Assembly (NCBI RefSeq): GCF_002078505.1
Contig: NZ_LUAV01000035.1
Location: forward strand, 62,001-126,000
From: Ensifer aridi
GTDB taxonomy: Bacteria; Pseudomonadota; Alphaproteobacteria; Rhizobiales; Rhizobiaceae
Reading direction: 5' to 3'
DNA length: 64,000 nucleotides
Position 1 is the first letter of the stretch. Every line of letters begins with the position of its first letter. A program made the translations under genes and the position numbers. This document shows positions 50,633 through 60,686 of this stretch, piece after piece. Under the pieces are notes generated by a model. The model was not told the origin of the DNA. It made no database searches and saw only the letters and a program-made list of their open reading frames with translations.

Positions 50633-51142
50633 ATGAAATCGCTCAATCTCAACCTTGCCGCGACATTGCTGTTGCTGTCCTCGCTGGGGACAGGCTTCGC
50701 ACAGCAGGAAAAGCTGCCTGTCGATGCCCAGGGATTCGCGCGGCAGGTAGCGATCTCCAATCTCTTCGAGTTGAAAGCCGCGGAACTGGCGCGGCAGCGG
50801 GGCAGAGGAAAGCAGGTCCTCGATTTCGCCGAGCGGATGCGGGCGGATCATGCCAGAGCCGGCAAGGAACTGGCCGAGGCTGCCCGCAAGGACGGCGTCC
50901 AACCGGCGGATACGCTCGACAAGGAGAGCGAGGAGAAACTGGCGGCATTGAGTGCGCTTCAAGGCGGCGACTTCGATCCGGCATACCTCTCTTCCCAGGT
51001 CACGGCCCATGAATCAGCCGTTGAACTCTTCAGGAATTACGCGGAACACGGACAGGCCGGTGCCTTGAAAGCCTTTGCCGAGGCCACTTACCCGACGCTC
51101 AGGACGCATCTGATCCAGGTCCAGTCGCTGACGGGGCCTTGA
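50633..51142 (+). CDS. DUF4142 exported protein
   Basis: A 169-residue protein with a Sec signal peptide (residues 1-23, ending GTGFA) and a helical, ferritin-like DUF4142 domain. Proteins of this family are frequent members of the general stress regulon in rhizobia and usually lie in the periplasm. The ATG follows CGGAGG by 5 bases. The RpoE2-like promoter lies just upstream. Confidence 0.88.
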   Translation: MKSLNLNLAATLLLLSSLGTGFAQQEKLPVDAQGFARQVAISNLFELKAAELARQRGRGKQVLDFAERMRADHARAGKELAEAARKDGVQPADTLDKESEEKLAALSALQGGDFDPAYLSSQVTAHESAVELFRNYAEHGQAGALKAFAEATYPTLRTHLIQVQSLTGP

Positions 51143-51187
51143 TCGGCGCGCGGGGCAAACGTGACGCTACAAACGGGCCTCGCTCTT

Positions 51188-51299
51188 AGATCACGATGAT
51201 TTTAGGTCGGATCGACCTAAAATCACGAACGTGATTGATTCTAATAAGTTAGCACGGGACGTGGGCGGAAACCGCGCACACTTTTCCTCATCCCGCGCT
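51188..51299. repeat. RIME-like rhizobial intergenic repeat with two palindromes
   Basis: The first palindrome is a perfect 12-bp stem, GATTTTAGGTCG (51198-51209) with its complement at 51213-51224 and a 3-base loop. The second, imperfect, spans about 51251-51299. The pair, with a connecting AT-rich segment, matches the RIME mosaic element that is scattered in Rhizobium, Sinorhizobium and Agrobacterium. Its right end overlaps the last codons of the DUF982 gene. Confidence 0.75.
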
Positions 51300-51572
51300 G
51301 GCGCGCTTGCTTCGTGGAGTGCGGGCTCGTAAATCCGTAAACATCAGCGAAGCCTCCACGCATGCGCCGATGAACGATGCCCTCGAGATATCGGGACTTT
51401 GCGCCCGCGATATCGCCGCCCGGCAGTCGCTGACGGCCCGTTGGTAGCGACTGCCGTGGGTCGGCCACTCGTGTTCGAGGAAGTCCAGCGCGTCATAGGG
51501 TCCGCAGAACCGCCGCTGAATACCGCTTTGAAGCGTCACCGCGAGGGGTGCACGCCAGGGAATCTCTTTCAT
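51288..51572 (-). CDS. DUF982 protein
   Basis: A 94-residue DUF982 protein, a small family nearly confined to rhizobia. The pattern W..PLAVTLQSG, the DALDFLEHEWP motif and the C-terminal AR/S-x-FIGACVEA region are present. The start at 51572 has a strong CAGGAGG 5 bases upstream. The last few codons lie within the RIME-like repeat, so the C-terminal tail (rich in Arg and Ser) may have been added by insertion of that element. Function unknown. Confidence 0.85.
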   Translation of the reverse strand: MKEIPWRAPLAVTLQSGIQRRFCGPYDALDFLEHEWPTHGSRYQRAVSDCRAAISRAQSPDISRASFIGACVEASLMFTDLRARTPRSKRASAG

Positions 51573-51824
51573 CGAGACCTCCTGAAATTGCTCGCCGATC
51601 AACTGCGAGAACTTCTGTTTCCGTTCCCCGCCCGAATCACATTGATGATTGCGTAGTGTGCGCCGCTGGGCGGAATTGGGGAAGCCATGATCAGGAGGAT
51701 CGGATCGTGCTCGTCGACATCCGTGTCGAGCAAATTCGTCTTTCCGGTTTCGGATAGGTTACGCTGCCCGCGTGCTCGGGCCCGATGTGGACTGAGACCC
51801 GCCGGCGCTTGTCCTGATCCCGCC
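51573..51824. other. Intergenic region, DUF982 to GntR gene
   Basis: About 250 bases upstream of the DUF982 gene and downstream of the GntR gene. I see no repeat, terminator or gene in it. Confidence 0.4.
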
Positions 51825-52604
51825 TCAGAAGGACAGATCCAGCACCTTTCCCTCGAAAAGCCGGTCGCGCGAACCTTCCAGGTGTTTCAGCATCAGGTCC
51901 CGCGCATCCTCTGCGCGCCCATCGGCGACCGCGCGGAAGATCGCTTTGTGCTCCTCATAGACCTGCTCGAGACCCGGCCGCGGGCCCATGAGGGAAAGCC
52001 CATGGAGATGCATGCCAACGGCGATATGCGCACGCAAGGCTTCAAGCGAGGCGGTGTAGTAGTGGTTGTTCGACGCCTCTGCCACGGCCTTGTGGAAGAG
52101 GAAATCCGCGTCGGTGCGGTGAAGCTGGTGGCTCGTCGCCTCACGCAGTTCGGCCAAGGCCGCTGCAATCCGGGCGATCGCCGCCTCGTCTCGTCGCTGA
52201 GCGGCGTAGTAGGCCGCGGCCGGCTCGATCGTCAGGCGGAACTCATAACAACGCTGGATGTCGGCGATCGATTTGACGGGCGAGTAGGCAAGCTGGGCGG
52301 CCGCCGAAACCTGGGCGCTGACGAAGGTGCCCGCACCCTGGCGCGAATAGATGAGCCCCTGTTCGCGCAGACGGCTCAGCGCGTCGCGGACCACCGGACG
52401 GGAGACGCCGAGCATGGAGGCGAGCTCGTGCTCGCCGGGCAGGCGTGAATCGGGGGCGTAGTTGCCGGTGCGGATGCGCTCATGCAACTTGTCGAAGACG
52501 CGATCGACGAGCTTCACCGATCTGCCACGCTCCGCTTTCGCTTCGGTTGCGATCTCCCGGCCCGTCTCGGCCCTGTCCGTCATGCGATTCACCATCCTTC
52601 TCAT
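51825..52604 (-). CDS. FadR-subfamily GntR regulator
   Basis: A 259-residue regulator with GntR winged HTH (about 35-100; LPGEHELASMLGVSRPVVRDALSRLREQGLI) and an FCD ligand domain. The FCD metal-binding residues Asp and His are suggested by TDADFLFHKAV and by later histidines. The ATG at 52604 overlaps the DUF1537 kinase stop (ATGA), so translational coupling supports this start. It ends a seven-gene leftward operon and probably controls both that operon and the divergent aldolase gene through the repeats at 59523-59642. Confidence 0.93.
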   Translation of the reverse strand: MRRMVNRMTDRAETGREIATEAKAERGRSVKLVDRVFDKLHERIRTGNYAPDSRLPGEHELASMLGVSRPVVRDALSRLREQGLIYSRQGAGTFVSAQVSAAAQLAYSPVKSIADIQRCYEFRLTIEPAAAYYAAQRRDEAAIARIAAALAELREATSHQLHRTDADFLFHKAVAEASNNHYYTASLEALRAHIAVGMHLHGLSLMGPRPGLEQVYEEHKAIFRAVADGRAEDARDLMLKHLEGSRDRLFEGKVLDLSF

Positions 52605-53677
52605 TGCCCGACTTGCAGTGTCTCCGGCCTATCCTGCAAGATCTTTATCAGAGATTGTGGATTGCCAAAGCCCCCTGACTTCACCGCGCAGCGCATTCGC
52701 CTGCCGGCTGAGCACCCCGCCTCGAACCAGGGAATACCGGCTTCGATCTCGCCTTTCGGCGCAAGCACGCGGGCACCTAGCGAGCGCAGGATAGCATATG
52801 CCGTGTCGCCGCCGCCCATCATCACCATGTCGGGCTCAGCGTCATTCGCGATACGCGAGGCGCCAGCGGCAAAGCGCTGCGCCACCTCGTCCGCCGCATC
52901 GCTCACCTCGCCGGAGCATCTCAGTAGCATTGGAAGCATCGCAGGCCTGCCGTCGGCGGGAACTTCCCCCAATGGCGCTTCGCGATAGTCGCGTATAAGG
53001 CCGCTTGCGAGCAGTGCGTCCATCTGCGCGCCCGTAATCGGGTCGCGCGAACCGAAGGCGAACAGGGTTCGCTCGCAGGGCTCGAAAGGGCTCTTCGCAG
53101 ACCGGGTCGCCAAGCGGCGCGCAAGTGCCGAGCCGAGGCCGCGCGCACCGACGGCAATGGTTTTGGACCCATCCACGCTCGAGACGATGTGATCCAAATC
53201 TGCGTCGGACGCCGCGTCGGCAATCCGTACCTTCGCCTCACAGCCGGCAAAAAGCGGCTCTATCGGCAGCGGTTCGGCAACACCGAAACCGACCACATGA
53301 CCCGCGCGCGTGTGGCGCCCTTGGTCCGGAACGGCCGGCGCGACGAGGAGACGGCGGCGGTTAAAGGAAGCGGCGAGCGCCTCGCTCTCCGCCGCGACAT
53401 TGCCCTTGAGCCGCGAGTCGATCTTCTTGAAGACAAATTCAGGCGAGGCCCGCTTAAGCAGGATTGCCGCTCTCACAACGCGCTCGGCCGCCTGGACGGG
53501 AGCAAGCGCGCGCGACAGCGTGTTGACGACGATGACGTCCGCCCCGGTCTCAATCGCCTCCTCGACGGCTTCGACGTCCAGCGCAACGGCAACGCTCAAG
53601 CCGGCATCGACCAAGGGCGCGCTCGTGTCGAGAGCGCCCGTCAAATCGTCAGCGACAATGGCGACGCGAATGGTCAT
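52601..53677 (-). CDS. DUF1537 four-carbon acid sugar kinase family protein
   Basis: A 358-residue kinase of the DUF1537 family, which phosphorylates four-carbon acid sugars such as threonate or erythronate. Seen: VADDLTGALDTS at the N-terminus with the conserved Asp pair, FVFKKIDSRLKGN around residue 83, and the nucleotide-binding GGGDTAY near residue 290. It is a little shorter than the usual ~420 residues. The transporter gene dppF-like lies 4 bp upstream and the regulator overlaps downstream. A PdxA-type dehydrogenase, the normal partner in these pathways, is encoded at 63407. Confidence 0.9.
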   Translation of the reverse strand: MTIRVAIVADDLTGALDTSAPLVDAGLSVAVALDVEAVEEAIETGADVIVVNTLSRALAPVQAAERVVRAAILLKRASPEFVFKKIDSRLKGNVAAESEALAASFNRRRLLVAPAVPDQGRHTRAGHVVGFGVAEPLPIEPLFAGCEAKVRIADAASDADLDHIVSSVDGSKTIAVGARGLGSALARRLATRSAKSPFEPCERTLFAFGSRDPITGAQMDALLASGLIRDYREAPLGEVPADGRPAMLPMLLRCSGEVSDAADEVAQRFAAGASRIANDAEPDMVMMGGGDTAYAILRSLGARVLAPKGEIEAGIPWFEAGCSAGRRMRCAVKSGGFGNPQSLIKILQDRPETLQVGQ

Positions 53678-53681
53678 GGCT

Positions 53682-54664
53682 CTATTCGCCGTTCACCGCA
53701 TGGCAGGCCACGAGGTGCCCCGGGCGCGCCTCCTTCCAGTTCGGGACCTTGTGGCGGCAGACCTCCATGGCGATCGGGCAGCGTGTATGGAAGCGGCAGC
53801 CGGCGGGGGGGTCGAGCGGGCTTGGGACGTCGCCCTGAAGGATCTGCCGCTTGCGGTCGCGCTCATGTTGCGGGTCGGTCTCCGGCACTGCCGACAGCAG
53901 CGCCTTGGTGTAGGGATGCAGCGGCGTGTCGAAGAGCTCGTCGCGGCTAGCGAGCTCCGCCAGCCGCCCGAGATACATGACGCCGACGCGGGTCGAGATG
54001 TGGCGCACGACGGCGAGGTCATGGGCGATGAAAAGATAGGTGAGGCCGTATTTCTCCTGCAGGTCGAGGAGCAGGTTGATGATCTGGGCCTGAATCGACA
54101 CGTCGAGGGCCGAGATCGCCTCGTCGCAGACGATGAACTTCGGCTGGCAGGCGAGCGCCCGCGCGATCACCACGCGCTGGCGCTGCCCGCCCGAAAGCTC
54201 GTGCGGGTAGCGCGACGCAAAGCGCGGCGGCAGCCCGACATCCGTGAGTAGTGCCGCCACCTTTCCCTCGAGCTCCGTCTTGGTGGCGAGCTTGTGGAAG
54301 AGGATCGGCTCGCCGATCGCTTCGCCGACTGTCATACGCGGATTGAGCGTCGAATAGGGATCCTGAAAGACGATCTGCAGATCGCGTCGGAACGGTCGCA
54401 TGCGCTTCTCGTCGAGCGCGGTCAGGTCCTGGCCCTTGTAGAGAACCTTGCCGGCGGTCGCCCGGTGCAGGTTCAGGATGGTGAAACCGGTCGTCGACTT
54501 GCCGCAGCCCGATTCCCCGACGAGACTCAAGGTCTCGCCCTCCTCGATATCGAGGGTGAAATCGTCGAGGGCGTGCACCGTCGCTGCCCGCTCGCCGAAG
54601 GCGCCGAGGCGGACATGGAAATGTTTGACCAGGTTTTCGATCTTCAGAAGAGGTTCTGCACCCA

Positions 54665-54665
<1 letters not shown>
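53682..54665 (-). CDS. ABC transporter ATPase, DppF/OppF type
   Basis: A 327-residue ATPase. Walker A GESGCGKST, signature LSGGQRQR, Walker B FIVCDEAISALD and the switch His are present, followed by the C-terminal oligopeptide-transporter extension with cysteines in GCRFHTRCPIAMEVC that may bind an iron-sulphur centre. The ATG at 54665 overlaps the upstream ATPase stop. Part of the five-gene importer; the ligand is not known. Confidence 0.95.
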
Positions 54666-55668
<1,003 letters not shown>

Positions 55669-55672
<4 letters not shown>

Positions 55673-56628
55673 TTGCTGCCTCGCGGGTTGAGAGCGTCAT
55701 TGAGGCCGTCACCGAGGAAGGAAAAGGCGACAGACGCAAGACCGAGAACGGCTGCCGGTGCTGCAAGCAGATGCGGGTAGTGCTGCCAGACGCGCAGTCC
55801 GTCCGAAATCATGTTGCCCCAGCTCGGTGTCGGCGGATTGACCCCCACACCGAGGAACGAGAAGGCGCTCTCGAGCACCATTGCCGTGCCGAGGCCGGCG
55901 CTGACGGCGACGATCAGGGGCCCCAGCGCATTCGGTATCACGTAGCGAGTGAGGATGATCCGGTTCGAAAGGCCGAGCGCCTGCGCGGCCGTGATATAGG
56001 GCCGGCTGCGGATCGACAGCACCTGGGCGCGCACGAGCCGCGCATAGGGCGGCCAGGAGATCAGCGCCATGGAGCCGAAGACGAGCAGGAAGTCGATCCA
56101 AACCGTCTCGCGATAGAACGGGTTGAGCGTTTCGAGATAACGCGCCTCCATCCATTGCGCGATCGGCGTCTTGAGCGACGCGTTGATGACGACCACGAGA
56201 AGCAGGTTCGGCACCGACATGGTCACGTCGGTCAGCCACATGATCACGCGATCGAACGGGTTGCCGAAGAAGCCGGCGACCGCACCAAGCACCGTGCCGA
56301 TGACAAGTGCGATGGCGGTAACCACGACGGCGACGAGAAAGGCTGTCCGCGTGCCATAGACGACGCGGCTGAAGACGTCGCGACCGAGGTCGTCGGTGCC
56401 GAAGAGATGCGCAAACGACGGCGCCTGGTTACGCGCCTCCAGATCCTGACCGAGGAAGTCGTAAGGCGTCAGATAGGGGCCGAATATGGCCGTGAAGGCG
56501 AGCAGGACAATAACGCAGAGGCCGAAGATCGCGAGCCGGTTTCTTTTCAGCCGGTACCAGGCATCACGCCACAGGCTGACGGGCGGCTCCTCGGAAAGCG
56601 TTGCGGGCTCGGTTTGAACGGCGGACAT
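55669..56628 (-). CDS. ABC transporter permease, DppC type
   Basis: A 319-residue permease with the signature FGTDDLGRDVFSRVVYGTRT and the EAA loop TAAQALGLSNRIILTRYVIP. One N-terminal and about five further transmembrane segments, with an unusually long loop around residues 155-180 (APIAQWMEARYLETLNPFYR). It is separated from the DppB-type gene by one base and overlaps the ATPase gene, so translation is coupled. Confidence 0.95.
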
Positions 56629-56629
56629 G

Positions 56630-57586
56630 TCAGCGGCTCCTTCTTGCGTCCGCCGCGCGCGGATCGAGCAGCGGATAGAGGATGTCGACGAGCAGGTTCG
56701 AAATCATCACAAGGAACGACCCGATGAGCGTGATCGCGAGGATCACCGGATAGTCGGAATTGGTGAGCGCTTTGACCGTGAGGCGTCCGAGACCGGGCAG
56801 GCCGAAGACGAGCTCGACGAAGATGGCGCCATTGACGATCGTGATCATGATGAGGCCGAGCTGGGTGACGACGGGCGTCAGCACCGGCCTCAATATGTGC
56901 TTCAGCGCCACCACGATCTCGGGCACGCCCTTTGCCCGCGCGGTGCGGACGAAATCTTCGGAGAGCACCTCGATGACCGCCGCGCGGGTCTGCCGGATGA
57001 TGAGAGCGATCGGCTGAAACGAGAGCACGATCAAGGGCAGGAGGATGCGGATGTCGAAGACGCCGCCCCAGCCATAGGGGACGTTGACGCCGGGAAGGAG
57101 GACGATCAGGCCGACCATCAGTAGCGGCCCGGCGACATAGGCCGGAATGGCCCAGAGAAAGAGCGCCGAGCCGAGGATGATGTAATCGAGGCGGCGGTTC
57201 TGGTTGAGTGCGGCGATCATGCCGAGTGGAATCGCGACGAGTGCCGTCAGGACGATCGAACAAAGCGCCAGCTTGAAGGACACGGGGGCGGCCGCCTTGA
57301 CCATCGCCCAGACCGAGCGCCCGGAACTCAGCGAGTTGCCGAAATCCCCTTGAAGAAGGTTCCAGATGTAATAGCCGAACTGCTCGATGAAGGGCTTGTT
57401 CAGCCCGGCGCTCTCGCGGATCGCCTCGATGCGCTCGGGATTGTAGGCGACGTCGCCGGGCGCTCTCAGGAAAATCAGTTTGATCGGGTCGCCGGCTCCA
57501 TAGAAGGCCAGGGCATAGACTGCCATCATCACCAGAAGAACCGACGGCACCCAGATGACAAATCGTGTCGCGATGTAGCGAAGCAT
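56630..57586 (-). CDS. ABC transporter permease, DppB type
   Basis: A 318-residue permease with the standard opening MLRYIATRFVIWVPSVLLVM, the ESAGLNKPFIEQFGYY motif and the EAA-like loop TARAKGVPEIVVALKHILRP. About six transmembrane segments. It lies 205 bp after the binding-protein gene; that gap contains a hairpin. Confidence 0.95.
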   Translation of the reverse strand: MLRYIATRFVIWVPSVLLVMMAVYALAFYGAGDPIKLIFLRAPGDVAYNPERIEAIRESAGLNKPFIEQFGYYIWNLLQGDFGNSLSSGRSVWAMVKAAAPVSFKLALCSIVLTALVAIPLGMIAALNQNRRLDYIILGSALFLWAIPAYVAGPLLMVGLIVLLPGVNVPYGWGGVFDIRILLPLIVLSFQPIALIIRQTRAAVIEVLSEDFVRTARAKGVPEIVVALKHILRPVLTPVVTQLGLIMITIVNGAIFVELVFGLPGLGRLTVKALTNSDYPVILAITLIGSFLVMISNLLVDILYPLLDPRAADARRSR

Positions 57587-57743
57587 GCCGCAAATCCTCC
57601 CGCATGACGCCGGCGGGCCCCGATCAGGTCCCGAACGCCATACTCACTCGTGGCCGGTGCAAGCGTCCGAAGGCTGCTTGAACCGGCTATTCTCAACACG
57701 GACCGCTTCGAGAACGTCGCTTTCGATCCATGCATCCGCTCCC

Positions 57744-57769
57744 GTGCGAGGGCGCTTTGGGCCTCGCAC
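57744..57769 (-). other. Hairpin between binding-protein and permease genes
   Basis: GTGCGAGG at 57744-57751 pairs perfectly with 57762-57769 around a 10-base loop. It lies just past the binding-protein stop without a T-run, so mRNA stabilisation of that gene is more likely than termination. Confidence 0.55.
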
Positions 57770-57791
57770 GCGAGCAATCTTGTCGTCGGCG

Positions 57792-59435
57792 TCAGCCGAT
57801 CGAAATGTTCCAGGGCTCTGCGACCTGCCAGTCGAGGTTCTTCTCGATGCCCTTCACGTCGGCGGTGGCCCAGCGCGACATCGCCTGAGCATACCAGGGG
57901 ATGAAGGCCCAGTCGTCGCGGAAGGCCTTTTGTGCCTCCTGCGCCAGAGCAATGCGCTCAGGATCGTCGGCTGCCTTGGTGGCGGCTTCCGCGAGCAAGC
58001 TGTCGACCTTCTCGTTCTTGTAGCCGCCGAGTTTGTTCTGCGCATTCGAGGAGGTCGAGGCGATTGATCCCTGCAGATAGGAGGCGGCATCGGGCACGCG
58101 CGTGCCGACGTCGTCGCGGAAAATCTGGACCGCGTTCTGGTCGGGACCGGCATAGGCATCCTGCTGCGGCTTCATGTCGACCGCCGAGATGCCGAGGTTC
58201 TGGCGCCATTGTTCGGCGATGAACTGCGCCGCCGCCTCGATCGCCGGACCGGAAATGCCGACGAAGAGAAGCTTCGGAAGCTTCTCCGGCCCGCCATAGC
58301 TCGATTCGGCAAGCAGCTTCTTGGCGCCCTCGGGATCATAGGGGTAAGGCTCGAAGCCGGAATTGTCAGCGCCCGGCACAGAGTTCAGGATCTGATCCGT
58401 CTTTTTGTGCGGGCCGTCCGGGAAGGATGCCTTCATGAGGCCGTCGCGGTCGACCGCTCGGATCAGCGCCTCACGCACCTTCGGATCGTCCATCGGCTTG
58501 CGCGCGGTGTTGAACCAGAAGTGCTGGCTGGTGGGGATGATCGGACCGGCTGCGAACTCGGCGCCGAGATCCTGGATGATCGTCGAGGTGACGAGTTCCG
58601 TGTGCGCGTTGAACTCGCCGGACTTGATGAGCGACGTCGCCGTGACGTTATCTTCGATCGAGGCGATCTCGATGCGGGCAAGCTTCGGCTTCGGACCGAA
58701 GAAGTTCTCGTTCGGCTCGAATGTCAGGGTGCCGGCGTCGAGGTCGATTGCCGTCAGCTTGAACGGCCCAGAATAGACCGCGCCGCTGTCCGGCATATAC
58801 CAATCCTGGATCTCCTCGCCGTCCTCGCCGCGCGACTGCGAGGCCTTGGTGATCGGGGCGATGTGGTTGGCAAGGCGCATGAAGAAGATCGGATCGGCTT
58901 CGCTGAGCGTCACGACGACAGTGCCTTCGTCCGGCGTCGCCACGCCTGAAAGCTCGTTGGCGCTGCCGCTGCTGACATCCGCGTAGCCCGCAACCTTGCT
59001 CAGGACCTGGTCGGCGCGCTGGTTCTTGGTGTTCGGCATCGCCGAGACGTTCCATGAACCCTTGACGTCCTCGGCCGTGATCTTGCTGCCGTCGGAAAAG
59101 GTCGCCTTCGGGTCGATCTTGAAGGTCCAGACCTTGTTGCCCTCTGAAGCTTCCCAGCTCGCGAAGACATAAGGATGGATCTTGCCTTCGCTGTCGAAAT
59201 ACATCGGCGAGGCCCACCAGGCCGAATTCCACCGGTAGGGCACGCCGCCCCCGCGCAGCGGCGACCAATCCTGGTTGAAGGCCGGATTGGCGACTTTCAG
59301 CACCTGGCCTTCCTGAGCCATGACCATGCGTGCATTCATGCCCGCGATCGTGAGCGCTACGGTGGCGCCCAATCCGAGCTTCAGCGCTTCTCGCCGCGAA
59401 ATGCCGGCAACCTCGAGATCATTCCGTTTGGTCAT
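57792..59435 (-). CDS. Tat-exported family-5 solute-binding protein
   Basis: A 547-residue DppA/OppA-like binding protein. The N-terminus has a twin-arginine signal, SRREALKLG at residues 13-21, then a hydrophobic core ending in VMA. Tat export implies folding in the cytoplasm. The mature part begins VLKVANPAFNQDWSPL and contains the usual DGSKITAEDVKGSW motif. The start has AGGAAGAAATG spacing. It is the first gene of the leftward operon and faces the aldolase gene across a 331-bp control region. Confidence 0.94.
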   Translation of the reverse strand: MTKRNDLEVAGISRREALKLGLGATVALTIAGMNARMVMAQEGQVLKVANPAFNQDWSPLRGGGVPYRWNSAWWASPMYFDSEGKIHPYVFASWEASEGNKVWTFKIDPKATFSDGSKITAEDVKGSWNVSAMPNTKNQRADQVLSKVAGYADVSSGSANELSGVATPDEGTVVVTLSEADPIFFMRLANHIAPITKASQSRGEDGEEIQDWYMPDSGAVYSGPFKLTAIDLDAGTLTFEPNENFFGPKPKLARIEIASIEDNVTATSLIKSGEFNAHTELVTSTIIQDLGAEFAAGPIIPTSQHFWFNTARKPMDDPKVREALIRAVDRDGLMKASFPDGPHKKTDQILNSVPGADNSGFEPYPYDPEGAKKLLAESSYGGPEKLPKLLFVGISGPAIEAAAQFIAEQWRQNLGISAVDMKPQQDAYAGPDQNAVQIFRDDVGTRVPDAASYLQGSIASTSSNAQNKLGGYKNEKVDSLLAEAATKAADDPERIALAQEAQKAFRDDWAFIPWYAQAMSRWATADVKGIEKNLDWQVAEPWNISIG

Positions 59436-59522
59436 TTCTTCCTCCCGTGCGTGAAATCGAGCGCCTCCGCTCTCCCCGGATAGCGGCGCTCTGATTGGCC
59501 TTAGACTTCACTTATATTGTAA

Positions 59523-59642
59523 ATATGTCAACGAAAAATGCGGAGAACCGGCATCTCCGAATTTTCGTTTGAGGAATAATGCATATATGTCAACGCATTA
59601 GCTGACTACCAAATTTTCTGCCCGGATTTCCATATTGACAAC
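59523..59642. promoter_or_regulatory. Repeats in the divergent control region of the catabolic island
   Basis: ATATGTCAACG occurs at 59523-59533 and 59585-59595, and a related element in the opposite sense, CATATTGACAAC, at 59631-59642. Between the first two lies an interrupted palindrome (CGAAAA and CGGAGA at 59532-59546, pairing with 59554-59567). This is the likely operator region for the FadR-type regulator. Confidence 0.5.
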
Positions 59643-59766
59643 AAGGCCGATGTTGAAGACAAAAGCGCAGGGCGGAGCAGGCACGAGCCGAGGCGAATGG
59701 CGGTCGAAGGCGCCAGCCGGTGATCTTGTAAAAACGTCTTGCCGAGAGCGGCCGGAGGAGATGCAC

Positions 59767-60675
59767 ATGAAGATGAAACATGCGGTGGCCGGCGTCTATT
59801 CAGCGGCGGCGACGCCGATCAAGGAAAACGGCGAGCCCGATCTCGCACTCTTCGCAGATCATTGCCGGCGGCTCATTGGTAGTGGATGTCACGGGATCGC
59901 CCTGCTCGGCACGACGGGCGAGGCCAATTCGTTTTCCCAAGATGAGCGAAGGTCCATCCTGGAAAGCGCTCTTGCTGCGGGCATTGCGCCCGACCGGCTG
60001 ATGCCCGGAACGGGCGTTGCGGCGATACCAGAAACGATCGCGCTGACGAAGCATGCGCTTTCCCTCGGCGTGAACCGGGTCGTGATGCTGCCGCCCTTCT
60101 ACTATAAGGGCGTGAGCGATGAGGGGCTCTTCGCCGCCTACTCGCAAATCATTGAAGCCGTCGGCGACAACCGGCTGAAGGTGGTGCTCTATCACATTCC
60201 CCAGGTCTCCGGCATTCCGCTTTCGATTCCGCTCGTCAAACGGCTCGCCGCCGCTTTTCCCGACACCGTCGTCGGCATCAAGGATTCCGCCGGCGATTTC
60301 GCCAACATGGAGGCTCTGGTCGCCGAACTACCGGGTTTCTCGATACTTGCCGGTGCCGATCCGCTGCTGCTGCCGCTCCTTAAAGCGGGCGGCGCAGGTT
60401 GCATCACCGCCACATCCAACCTCATTGCGGACTCGCTCAGATTCATTTTCGATCACGTGTCAGACGCGGTCAGGACGGCAGAGGTGGAATCGGCGCAAGC
60501 GCGCATCAATGCCTACCGGACGCTGTCGAACTCCTATGTCCAAATCCCGACGATCAAGGCGATGCTCGGCTTGCGACACGGCGAGAATGCTTGGTTCCGG
60601 ACGCGGCCGCCGCTGATGCCGCTCAGCGCGAGCGAGCGCGCGGACCTCGCGGTTAAATTTGCGGCTTTGGCGTGA
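59767..60675 (+). CDS. DapA-family aldolase/lyase
   Basis: A 302-residue class I aldolase of the DHDPS/N-acetylneuraminate lyase family. Seen: GTTGEANSFS at residues about 45-54, the catalytic Tyr in LYHIPQVSG around residue 141 and the Schiff-base Lys in GIKDSAGDF around residue 169. The HIPQ substitution for the YNVP of DapA points to a catabolic keto-acid-sugar aldolase rather than lysine synthesis. The start at 59767 is 6 bases after GGAGGAG; an ATG at 59761 is too close. The BNR gene follows after 11 bp. Confidence 0.92.
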   Translation: MKMKHAVAGVYSAAATPIKENGEPDLALFADHCRRLIGSGCHGIALLGTTGEANSFSQDERRSILESALAAGIAPDRLMPGTGVAAIPETIALTKHALSLGVNRVVMLPPFYYKGVSDEGLFAAYSQIIEAVGDNRLKVVLYHIPQVSGIPLSIPLVKRLAAAFPDTVVGIKDSAGDFANMEALVAELPGFSILAGADPLLLPLLKAGGAGCITATSNLIADSLRFIFDHVSDAVRTAEVESAQARINAYRTLSNSYVQIPTIKAMLGLRHGENAWFRTRPPLMPLSASERADLAVKFAALA

Positions 60676-60686
60676 GGGAGGGTCGC

